Assembly (NCBI GenBank): GCA_944385095.1
Contig: CALWVS010000052.1
Coordinates: 1-41,601 of the forward strand
Direction of reading: 5' to 3'
Source of the DNA: an uncultured Oscillospiraceae bacterium
GTDB taxonomy: Bacteria; Bacillota; Clostridia; Oscillospirales; Oscillospiraceae
Length of the DNA stretch: 41,601 nt
Made by a program: the position numbers and the translations under genes. Below, piece by piece: positions 25,602 to 31,807 of the stretch (its first letter is position 1; the number at the start of each line of letters is the position of its first letter). The notes under the pieces were generated by a model, which worked only from the letters and a program-made list of their open reading frames with translations, was not told the DNA's origin and made no database searches.

Positions 25602-25979
25602 TTAAAGGGTCCCCCTTTCTAAAAGATCACGTAGCTGTGCTAGTTCTTCTTTACTTAAGCCACTGTCACAGAGGGCTGTTGCAAAGGTGGATAGGTTACC
25701 ACCACAGAGTTTTTGGAAAAAACGCATACTCTGTTGTGCCAGGTACAATTCCTTGGAAATGAGTGGGGTATAAAGATGGGCTTTACCTTGTTTCTCAATA
25801 TGGAGAAATCCTTTTTCTGAAAGTCGTGTGAGTACAGTGAGTAATGTGGTAACAGCCATAGGGTGGGAGGAAGATAGTCTCTCTTGAATATCAGTTCTTG
25901 CGGCAGGGGATGGGCAATCCCAGAGAGCCTGCATCACTTCCAATTCTGCATCTGGTAATTTGCGAATGAGTTGCATCAT
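25602..25979 (-). CDS. blaI: BlaI/MecI-family repressor
   Basis: A 125-residue winged-helix repressor: LPDAELEVMQALWDC at the start, the recognition part MAVTTLLTVLTRLSEKGFLHIEKQGKAHLYTPLIS (about 41-75), then the dimerisation helices. The dimer binds dyads with TACA/TGTA-like halves; two such dyads lie in its own promoter region (25998-26009 and 26015-26044). BlaR1 is its likely inactivator. Divergent from the small ORF and the recombinase, so it may also influence excision. Start: the second ATG of MMQL is close to AAAGGAGGTGG and either could be used. Confidence 0.9.
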   Translation of the reverse strand: MMQLIRKLPDAELEVMQALWDCPSPAARTDIQERLSSSHPMAVTTLLTVLTRLSEKGFLHIEKQGKAHLYTPLISKELYLAQQSMRFFQKLCGGNLSTFATALCDSGLSKEELAQLRDLLERGTL

Positions 25980-25997
25980 AAAACCACCTCCTTTCTT

Positions 25998-26009
25998 CTA
26001 CATTTGTAG
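25998..26009. promoter_or_regulatory. BlaI-type operator 2
   Basis: CTACATTTGTAG, a near-perfect 12-base dyad containing TACA/TGTA halves, lying just after the predicted blaI transcription start. Confidence 0.7.
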
Positions 26010-26014
26010 TATCT

Positions 26015-26044
26015 AAGCATATTCTACAATTATAGAATATGCTT
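26015..26044. promoter_or_regulatory. BlaI-type operator 1 (30-base palindrome)
   Basis: A 30-base palindrome with 14 of 15 pairs matching (outer arms AAGCATATTCTACAA). It spans the spacer and -10 box of the blaI promoter, an ideal place for autorepression, and lies about 12 bases from a possible -35 box for the divergent recombinase operon. Confidence 0.82.
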
Positions 26045-26049
26045 GTCAA
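26021..26049 (-). promoter_or_regulatory. blaI-blaR1 promoter
   Basis: On the minus strand TTGACA, a 17-base spacer, then TAGAAT, fully overlapped by the 30-base palindrome. Confidence 0.75.
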
Positions 26050-26105
26050 GAGAGTTTGATTAAAAAAAGGAAAAGAGGTTACAATGGAAGTGGAGGTGTT
26101 TTGCA

Positions 26106-26270
26106 ATGATATTTCGTCACTATGACTGTAATGGAGCAGCAATTTCAAGAAAACAGCTTCAAGAAATGCAGATTTCCACACCAGTTATGGAACACGTTTT
26201 TTCTGCTGTGGTACAGCGACTGGAGAAGTCTGAGGAGAAGTTGAGGAATACAGAACATGGGGCGTTCTAA
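26106..26270 (+). CDS. 54-residue basic/helical protein ahead of the recombinase
   Basis: An ORF beginning MIFRHYDCNG and ending EHGAF, with TGGAGGTG about 8 bases before its ATG. It contains a basic SRKQLQEMQ stretch followed by a long amphipathic helix (MEHVFSAVVQRLEKSEEKLR). Its stop overlaps the recombinase start by 14 bases, so the two are translationally coupled. I recognise no family. Small proteins encoded beside large serine recombinases often act as recombination directionality factors (for example SprB of SPbeta, 58 residues), so that role is a reasonable guess only. Confidence 0.65.
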   Translation: MIFRHYDCNGAAISRKQLQEMQISTPVMEHVFSAVVQRLEKSEEKLRNTEHGAF

Positions 26271-27690
26271 GATGATGAAGGTGGTGCAAGCCACCTCAGA
26301 ACTGGTATTGGCTCTTTATGTGAGGGTGTCCACTGATCGTCAAGCAGATGAAGGATATTCTATTGACATTCAGTTGGAGAAGCTCAATGCCTATGCCAAA
26401 ACGTTCTCTGGTGTAAGGGATGTGCGTCACTATATAGATGATGGATATAGTGGAGCCTCCCTTGACCGTCCACAAATGGGAAAATTGATTACAGATATTG
26501 AGGCAGGAGAAATTACCCATGTAATTGTGGTAAAATTGGACAGATTGAGCCGCTCCCAAAAAGATACATTACATCTGATTGAAGATATTTTAATTCCTCA
26601 TAATGTGGCATTTATTTCTATTTTGGAGAGCTTTAATACAGACAGTGCATTTGGACGAGCCATGGTTGGAATCTTGTCTGTGTTTGCTCAATTAGAACGT
26701 GAAAATATATTTGAACGAACAAGAGGTGGTATGAGGAAGAGAGTGGAAGATGGTTATTGGCCTGGTGGAGGTCGTGTGCCATTTGGCTATAATTATGACA
26801 GCCACCTTGGTATTTTAGTACCAAATGCAGATGCACCAAAAGTCCGATATATCTACCAGCGATATTTGGATGGGGCTTCTTTACAGGCGATTGCAGATGA
26901 ATTGGACTTAAAATATGAAAAATTGGTCTATAATATTTTGACAAGAAAGAGCAATGCAGGATATATTACCTATAATGGAGAAGAATTTTTAGGACGGCAT
27001 GAACCTATTATTCCTCTAGAGTTGTATGAAAAGGCAATGGAGCTGTTTGAAGCACGTTCCAATCATAAATTAGTTTGTAAAACACCACACCTTTTGACTG
27101 GTATGGTACGTTGTGGACGGTGTGGAGCAAAAATGAGATATTTGAAATGGGGAAAGGCAGGCTATAAATTGGTCTGTTATTCTCAGCAAAAGAGTAAGCC
27201 ATATTTAATACGAGATCCAGACTGTGACAACCCAGCACCATGGGCAGAAGATGTGGAAAACGGTGTGATTGATACCTTGTTCACTGTATCAAAGGAACAT
27301 CTTGAAGCGGCAAAACAGACTGCAAACTCTATGGACCCAACGATCCTATTGAATGAAAAAAAGGAAAGATTAGAGACAAAGCTGCGTAGACTCTATGATT
27401 TATATGGAGAGGGGGGAGATGAGGTTCTACTTTCTTCTATTCGAGAGACAAAAGAACTTCTGTCTGAACTGAATATGTCAATAGAGCAAATAGATAGACA
27501 ATCCCATGAAAAGCTGCGCAGGGCCGCATTGAATACAGTAGAACATCTTGAAAATATTCGGGATACCTGGTCAGATATGAGTACACAAGAACAACGTATG
27601 GTACTTGCTTCTGTGATTGAATCTATTACTGTCAATGGAGAATATACTGATATTCGTTTAAAATTTGGATTAAATGAAGGAACTGGCTGA
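26257..27690 (+). CDS. Large serine recombinase (integrase/excisionase of the sigG element)
   Basis: A 477-residue serine recombinase. The resolvase-type catalytic domain (about 15-160) has the nucleophile Ser25 in YVRVSTDRQ, plus KLDRLSRSQKDTL and the conserved ERENIFERTRGGM. The recombinase domain (about 165-270) starts GGGRVPFGYNYD. A zinc-ribbon region has CGRCG (about 286) and two further cysteines, and a coiled coil (about 350-430, LETKLRRLYDLYGE...) follows. This matches SpoIVCA-like and phage/ICE serine integrases. It lies at the end of the element, 60 bases from the att core at 27750, as expected. ATG start with TTGAGG about 10 bases upstream, overlapping the 54-residue ORF. Confidence 0.96.
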   Translation: MGRSKMMKVVQATSELVLALYVRVSTDRQADEGYSIDIQLEKLNAYAKTFSGVRDVRHYIDDGYSGASLDRPQMGKLITDIEAGEITHVIVVKLDRLSRSQKDTLHLIEDILIPHNVAFISILESFNTDSAFGRAMVGILSVFAQLERENIFERTRGGMRKRVEDGYWPGGGRVPFGYNYDSHLGILVPNADAPKVRYIYQRYLDGASLQAIADELDLKYEKLVYNILTRKSNAGYITYNGEEFLGRHEPIIPLELYEKAMELFEARSNHKLVCKTPHLLTGMVRCGRCGAKMRYLKWGKAGYKLVCYSQQKSKPYLIRDPDCDNPAPWAEDVENGVIDTLFTVSKEHLEAAKQTANSMDPTILLNEKKERLETKLRRLYDLYGEGGDEVLLSSIRETKELLSELNMSIEQIDRQSHEKLRRAALNTVEHLENIRDTWSDMSTQEQRMVLASVIESITVNGEYTDIRLKFGLNEGTG

Positions 27691-27715
27691 ACTTGTTAGT
27701 TAAGTTCAGCCAGTT
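27681..27715. terminator. Hairpin at the recombinase stop, inside the sigG junction region
   Basis: A perfect 14-bp stem (AACTGGCTGAACTT and complement) with a 7-base loop, overlapping the recombinase stop, followed by TGTTTGTTTGTG. It would end recombinase transcription. On the minus strand it could also weaken read-through from the sigG 5' part into the element. Confidence 0.7.
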
Positions 27716-28035
27716 TGTTTGTTTGTGTTTTCTGCACTTCTGTCATTCGTTGGGACACCATAGGTAGAGAAACGTACATCTAAGTCTGTGTTGAAGTTGT
27801 CAATTGCTTTCATTAGACCAATACATCCAACCTGAAAAAGATCATCCACATTTTCGCCACGATTGGAGAAGCGGTGAATGACAGAAAGAACAAGACGTAA
27901 GTTACCAGCAATCAAAGTTTCTCTTGCTTGCTTGTCACCTTGTTTTGCCCGCAGTAAAAGTTCCTTTACCTCATCATTTTTTAATACTTTTAACTGTGTC
28001 GTGTTGACACCACATAGATCTACTTTATACTGCAT
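27706..28035 (-). pseudogene. sigG: sigG, 5' part (sigma-G regions 1.2-2.2), separated by the element
   Basis: Starts MQYKVDLCGVNTTQLK, as sigma-G proteins do. It keeps LIAGNLRLVLSVIHRF and GENVDDLFQVGCIGLMKAIDNF (core-binding region 2.1-2.2), then FSTYGVP, where homology stops at residue 95. After this the frame runs 14 residues into the element (TNDRSAENTNKQTG) and ends. Joined to the 161 codons at 21779 it gives a 256-residue protein, close to the 257-260 of known sigma-G. I chose the ATG at 28035, with GAGGAGG 7 bases upstream; an upstream in-frame start at 28098 is not sigma-G-like. A forespore-type promoter lies just upstream. It is cut off from its 3' part only while the element is present. 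Confidence 0.95.
27750..27755. repeat. Right attachment-site core (TTGGGA)
   Basis: Second copy of the 6-base core. The element-side flank ACTTCTGTCATTCG is an inverted, imperfect match to the element-side flank at the left end. Confidence 0.85.
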
Positions 28036-28071
28036 ATCAAATCCTCCTCTTTGGAAGCGGTGTTCTTTGCT

Positions 28072-28100
28072 CAGTATTTCCCATATCCGATATTTCATAC
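28072..28100 (-). promoter_or_regulatory. Sigma-F/sigma-G-type promoter of sigG
   Basis: On the minus strand GTATG, 14 bases, then GGAAATACTG. The second box fits the forespore consensus GGNNANANTR at every defined base; the first fits 4 of 5 of GYATA. It leaves a leader of about 30 bases before sigG, as expected for forespore expression. Confidence 0.65.
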
Positions 28101-28150
28101 CATATCCATATAAAGAAGGATAGAGTTTGCTATTGTCATTTTAGCATTGC

Positions 28151-28176
28151 AATGTTATTCTGAAAAGGATAACATT
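28151..28176. other. Inverted repeat upstream of cobT
   Basis: AATGTTAT and ATAACATT separated by 10 bases. It may be a repressor site or overlap a weak promoter (TTGCAA at 28147, TAACAT at 28170). No cobalamin riboswitch fits in this short leader. Confidence 0.4.
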
Positions 28177-28192
28177 AAAGGAGCGGATTACA

Positions 28193-29257
28193 GTGCTGCA
28201 AAAATTCATCTCGTACATAGAACCAGCTTCCAAGTCTATCTATTTAGAGTGCCAGAAACATTGGGATGGGATTGCAAAACCGGTTGGAAGTCTGGGAAAG
28301 CTGGAGACCTATTTATGTCAAATAGGTGCAATCAGTGGAGATTCTACCATTCAAATTGAAAAAAAATGTGTCCTAGTTTTTTGTGCAGATAATGGTATTT
28401 TGGCGCAAGGGGTGGCTCAAAGCACCCATGAAGTAACAACTGCTATAGCTAAATCTTTATTAGCAGGGACAGCCAGCGTCAATGTGATGGCAAATTCCTG
28501 TGGAGCTCAAGTATTTCCTGTTGATATGGGGATGATAGAACAAGTAGATGGTATGTGTGATTATAGGCTTGGATATGGAACAAACGATTTTTCTATGCAA
28601 CCAGCCATGACCAGAGAACAGGCAGAACAAGGCATCTGTATAGGAATTGAGTTGGTGAAGCAGAGAAAGCAGAAAGGTTATCAACTCATTGCAACAGGGG
28701 AAGCAGGAATTGGAAACACAACTACATCCAGTGCTATTGCCAGTGTATTGTTGGGACAGCCAGTAGAAATTGTAACAGGTCGTGGTTCTGGGCTGACAGA
28801 TGAGGGATTATTGCGAAAACAGCAGGCAATTATACATGGGATTCAGCGTCACTCACCAAATCCAAAAGATCCAATCGATGTATTGGCTAAGGTGGGTGGG
28901 TTTGATTTGGTTGGTATGGTTGGAGCATTTCTTGGAGGTGCTATTTACCATATTCCAGTTGTGATGGATGGTTTTATTTCTGCTGTTGCTGCTTTGTGTG
29001 CAGTTCGTCTGTGTCCAAACGTGAAGGATTATATTCTTCCATCTCATATCAGTGCAGAACCTGCTGGAAAGCTGTTGATGGATGCACTTGGATTTTCTCC
29101 AATTTTGCATGGAGACATGCGGCTAGGGGAGGGGACAGGTGCAGTTGCATTATTTCCTTTATTGGATATGGCAGCAGCAGTGTACCATCATGCAGCAACA
29201 TTTGGAGACATTAAAGTGGAGGCGTATGAGCGTTGGGAAACATCAGCATTATCTTAG
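28193..29257 (+). CDS. cobT: Nicotinate-nucleotide--dimethylbenzimidazole phosphoribosyltransferase
   Basis: A 354-residue CobT. Markers: KPVGSLGKLETY (about 29-40), VFCADNGI (62), GEAGIGNTTTSSA (about 166-178), GRGSGLTDEGL and the C-terminal RLGEGTGAV (about 308), whose glutamate is the catalytic base. It makes alpha-ribazole phosphate from the lower-ligand base and nicotinate mononucleotide, for the nucleotide loop of cobalamin. GTG start with AAAGGAG about 9 bases upstream. First gene of cobT-cobU-cobS; its 3' end overlaps the start of cobU by 25 bp. Confidence 0.94.
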   Translation: MLQKFISYIEPASKSIYLECQKHWDGIAKPVGSLGKLETYLCQIGAISGDSTIQIEKKCVLVFCADNGILAQGVAQSTHEVTTAIAKSLLAGTASVNVMANSCGAQVFPVDMGMIEQVDGMCDYRLGYGTNDFSMQPAMTREQAEQGICIGIELVKQRKQKGYQLIATGEAGIGNTTTSSAIASVLLGQPVEIVTGRGSGLTDEGLLRKQQAIIHGIQRHSPNPKDPIDVLAKVGGFDLVGMVGAFLGGAIYHIPVVMDGFISAVAALCAVRLCPNVKDYILPSHISAEPAGKLLMDALGFSPILHGDMRLGEGTGAVALFPLLDMAAAVYHHAATFGDIKVEAYERWETSALS

Positions 29258-29745
29258 GTAGTAATCAAAGTGGGAAAAGTCGTTATGCTGAAAAGATGGT
29301 TTCTCAGTTGGATGGGGAAAAGGTATACCTTGCAACTATGATACCAGTTACAGAAGAAAACCAGTGTCGGATTCGGAAACATCAAATACAACGACAGGGA
29401 ATTGGTTTTCAGACAATCGAATGCCCATATTCTGTGGGTAAATGTGATATACCACCAGATTGTATTATTCTTTTAGAGGATTTGTCCAATCTGTTGGGCA
29501 ATGAACTGTTTCTTAAACATCGTACAAAGCAGACAGTTTTAGAGGAGCTTCTTGTTTTATCTAAGATTTGTAAACGCCTTATTATTGTTTCTATTTCAGG
29601 ATTGGATGAAAAAATGTATGAGGATGAAACAGCATTTTATATCCATCAGTTGAACGATTTGAATGCTGATCTTGTTGAGAAAGCTGACTTTGTTGTTGAA
29701 ATGCAAAATGGACATGCACTGATTAAGAAAGGTGGGACATTGTGA
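29233..29745 (+). CDS. cobU: Adenosylcobinamide kinase/guanylyltransferase
   Basis: A 170-residue CobU. The P-loop GSNQSGKSRYAEK (about 8-20) is followed by VYLATMIP and RIRKHQIQRQG, which holds the conserved histidine guanylylated during catalysis, then the Walker B-like CIILLEDLSNLLGNE. It phosphorylates adenosylcobinamide and activates it with GMP. The TTG start is favoured because GGAGG lies 11 bases upstream and the sequence MGNISIILG fits the family. An ATG at 29226 is out of frame. Stop overlaps the GTG of cobS. Confidence 0.88.
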   Translation: MGNISIILGSNQSGKSRYAEKMVSQLDGEKVYLATMIPVTEENQCRIRKHQIQRQGIGFQTIECPYSVGKCDIPPDCIILLEDLSNLLGNELFLKHRTKQTVLEELLVLSKICKRLIIVSISGLDEKMYEDETAFYIHQLNDLNADLVEKADFVVEMQNGHALIKKGGTL

Positions 29746-30506
29746 AGATAGTTGAACCTCTTTTTGTTGCACTATCTACTTATAGCAGAATACCAGTTCC
29801 ACAGTTCACATGGACAGAGGAAAATACAAAATATGCTCTGTGTTGGTTTCCTGTGGTCGGAGTATTTTGTGGAGTTGCACTTTGGATTTGGTATTTGTTT
29901 TGTCAGGCTTTTCAACTGCATGATTTTTTCTTTGCAGCAGTTGCCACCAGTATCCCTATTTTGATAACTGGTGGCATCCATATGGATGGGTTTATGGATA
30001 CAGCAGATGCATTGTCTTCCCATCAATCAAGGGAGCGAAAACTAGAAATTTTGAAGGATTCACATAGTGGTGCATTTGCGGTAATCTTTTGTAATTTGTA
30101 TTTCCTGGTATCGTTTGGAGTTTACTGTGGTTTATACCACAATGAAAAAATAGAGACAGTAAGTTTTCTTTTTGTGTTATCCAGAGGATTATCAGCCATT
30201 TGTGCGGTGACTCAAAAAAATGCAAGGGGAAGTGGTATGCTTCAAAGTTATACTATACATATCCATAGAAAGATTGCAATTTTTTGGTCGTTGATGTCAG
30301 TGATATTAAGCTTATTTGCCATGATTCTACGCTTTCCATTAGAGGGAATCGTTGCAGGAGGCATTGCATTTGGAACTGTACTGTACTATATTTCCATGAC
30401 AAAAAAAGAATTTGGTGGGGTGACAGGAGATACATCTGGATTTTTTTTGCAGACTTGTGAATTAGTCTGTCTAATCAGTGTCTATTTTATTTCCTGTTTG
30501 GACTAG
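29742..30506 (+). CDS. cobS: Adenosylcobinamide-GDP ribazoletransferase (cobalamin synthase)
   Basis: A 254-residue polytopic membrane enzyme. The family signature GGIHMDGFMDTADALSSHQSRERKLEILKDSHSGAFAV (about 72-109) includes the acidic metal-binding residues. About five or six hydrophobic segments follow, and GGVTGDTSGFFLQTCEL (about 225) is the second signature. It joins adenosylcobinamide-GDP and alpha-ribazole (phosphate), the final step of the loop assembly. Only salvage and late steps (T, U, S) lie here, so corrinoid rings are either imported or made elsewhere. GTG start overlaps the cobU stop. Confidence 0.93.
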   Translation: MKIVEPLFVALSTYSRIPVPQFTWTEENTKYALCWFPVVGVFCGVALWIWYLFCQAFQLHDFFFAAVATSIPILITGGIHMDGFMDTADALSSHQSRERKLEILKDSHSGAFAVIFCNLYFLVSFGVYCGLYHNEKIETVSFLFVLSRGLSAICAVTQKNARGSGMLQSYTIHIHRKIAIFWSLMSVILSLFAMILRFPLEGIVAGGIAFGTVLYYISMTKKEFGGVTGDTSGFFLQTCELVCLISVYFISCLD

Positions 30507-30519
30507 AAATACAAAAACG

Positions 30520-30552
30520 CAGGGACTATCAGAATTAAGCTGATAGTCCCTG
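30520..30552. terminator. Bidirectional terminator after cobS
   Basis: Perfect 13-bp stem (CAGGGACTATCAG and complement), 7-base loop, A-rich before and T-rich after; shared by cobS and the convergent gene at 30558. Confidence 0.8.
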
Positions 30553-30557
30553 ATATT

Positions 30558-31196
30558 TTAGGTATTTGATGAATTATCTTCTGGAGCGGGGGTCTCTTCT
30601 TTGGAACCATAACCATCCATACTACCGTGTTCTTCCCAGTAGTCGAAGCGGTTCATCACTTCATGGTAGGTATCTTGGCAAACCTGAGGAAGTTCATCCA
30701 ATGCACCTACTGCCTCGAAGCCCTTCTGAACTGCTTCTCGAAGTGTTTCAGCCATAGATGGATCGCCATTGGATAACTGGATTGCCATATCCATAATGCG
30801 TGTGGAAACAGCTTCTACACCCCACATACCATTTTTAGAAATGGCTTCTTGTGCAGTTTCTGGAGTGGTTCCCATCCCAAGTGCCTTAGCAAGTGCAGTG
30901 TAATCAATGCTGCCATCCTCATTTTTTGCAATATCAGCTTGTGCACCTAACATCTTTTCAGCCAATTTTTGCATACTCTCTTGGACTTGTTGCTTTAGTG
31001 CAGCCACCTGTTCACTGGACAGTTTTTTGGGGGGCTGATAGGTGATTTCTTCCAAAGAGGTTTCAGAGGAAGTAAAAGAATCCGTTTTTGGTGGTTGATT
31101 TGACTTTGATGCAGAGATGGTTTGTTGTTTTTGTTTTGATTCCGTGCCAGACAGTGATGAAGTGGACTGATAAGCAGAAACATTGGATAGATTCAT
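30558..31196 (-). CDS. Unknown Ser/Gln-rich protein with helical C-terminal domain
   Basis: A 212-residue protein without signal peptide or membrane segment. Residues 1-60 are Ser/Thr/Gln/Lys-rich and likely disordered. Residues 60-200 are predicted helical, with KLSSEQVAALKQQVQESMQKLAEKMLG and FEAVGALDELPQVCQDTYHEVMNRFDYW; the tail is acidic. I do not recognise the family. ATG 31196 (MNLSNVSAYQ) is preferred because AAGGAG lies 10 bases upstream; an in-frame ATG at 31226 has no such site. Transcribed away from the MarR gene. Confidence 0.65.
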   Translation of the reverse strand: MNLSNVSAYQSTSSLSGTESKQKQQTISASKSNQPPKTDSFTSSETSLEEITYQPPKKLSSEQVAALKQQVQESMQKLAEKMLGAQADIAKNEDGSIDYTALAKALGMGTTPETAQEAISKNGMWGVEAVSTRIMDMAIQLSNGDPSMAETLREAVQKGFEAVGALDELPQVCQDTYHEVMNRFDYWEEHGSMDGYGSKEETPAPEDNSSNT

Positions 31197-31336
31197 AAAT
31201 GGTACACTCCTTTCTTTGGTGCTCAATTACAATATCGACAAATTTTTGGAAAAGTTAAGTGATTCATAGTTTGTTATCTTGACAATTGTTAGCATGTAAA
31301 CTAAAATATTCGAATGTAGGGAAGGAGGTGTTGTTT

Positions 31337-31807
31337 GTGGAACAAGTTAAGCGTGTAGGACTTGAAATTAAGGCACTTTCCAATCTCATGCGACGTAGGA
31401 TATGGGAAAATCTCCATGTAGAAGGGCATTGTGATATGTATACAGAAATGCAGGGCATGATTGTAGGGGTGCTGTGTCGCAATACACAACATGAAATTTT
31501 TCAAAAAGATTTAGAACAAATCTTTTATATACGCCGGTCCACTGCTTCAAGATTGCTAAAGAAAATGGAACAGGATGGACTCATCATTCGTAGGAGTGTA
31601 GCACGTGATGCACGATTGAAGCAGGTTTTGCCAACTCAAATGGCTTTTGACCAATATCAACAGATACAAGAGCGTATAGAAGCGATGGAGGGAAGTTTGA
31701 CACAGGGAATTTCCAATCAAGAAATAGAACAGTTTATGATTACAGTAGAAAAGCTGAAAAAGAATTTAATGGAACGAGAACACGACAAAAGGGAGGAGAT
31801 TGAATGA
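31337..31807 (+). CDS. MarR-family regulator of the ABC exporter operon
   Basis: A 156-residue winged-helix regulator. The core (about 50-110) has LEQIFYIRRSTASRLLKKMEQDGLIIRRSVARDARLKQVLPT, with the wing residues DARLK typical of MarR proteins. Its place directly before two ABC half-transporters, with the stop overlapping the next start by 4 bases, suggests that it represses the exporter until a ligand, perhaps an exported compound, binds. I chose GTG 31337 because AAGGAGG lies 8 bases upstream; the frame is open further upstream. Confidence 0.86.
   Translation: MEQVKRVGLEIKALSNLMRRRIWENLHVEGHCDMYTEMQGMIVGVLCRNTQHEIFQKDLEQIFYIRRSTASRLLKKMEQDGLIIRRSVARDARLKQVLPTQMAFDQYQQIQERIEAMEGSLTQGISNQEIEQFMITVEKLKKNLMEREHDKREEIE

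Larger units (their letters stand above)
21785..27749. mobile_element. ~5.97-kb serine-recombinase element interrupting sigG (skin-like)
   Basis: The segment between two TTGGGA repeats separates the 5' and 3' parts of sigG. One repeat plus the interior is 5971 bp, the predicted circle size. Gene order: Ser/Thr-rich surface protein (+), glycosyltransferase (+), blaR1 (-), blaI (-), 54-residue protein (+), serine recombinase (+). There are no phage structural, replication or conjugation genes, so it is a compact integrative element. Recombination between the repeats gives codons GTC CCA ATG ATT, that is VPMI, restoring the usual sigma-G sequence with no scar. The layout is like the skin elements of sigK, which also use a serine recombinase, but the host gene is different. 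Excision was not observed and is inferred from the exact junctions. Confidence 0.92.

Noticed and set aside
24081-25979. BlaR1-BlaI as a beta-lactam resistance locus
   Set aside because: No beta-lactamase or PBP gene is nearby and BlaR1 lacks a penicillin-binding sensor domain.
26056-26085. TTGATT-18-TACAAT as the promoter of the 54-residue ORF and recombinase
   Set aside because: The predicted transcript start would fall on the ribosome-binding site itself, so I did not annotate it. A sporulation-type promoter may be used instead, but no convincing one was seen.
28100-28192. Cobalamin riboswitch upstream of cobT
   Set aside because: The gap is under 160 bases, shared with the sigG promoter, and I see no conserved B12-box-like sequence; only a simple inverted repeat is present.
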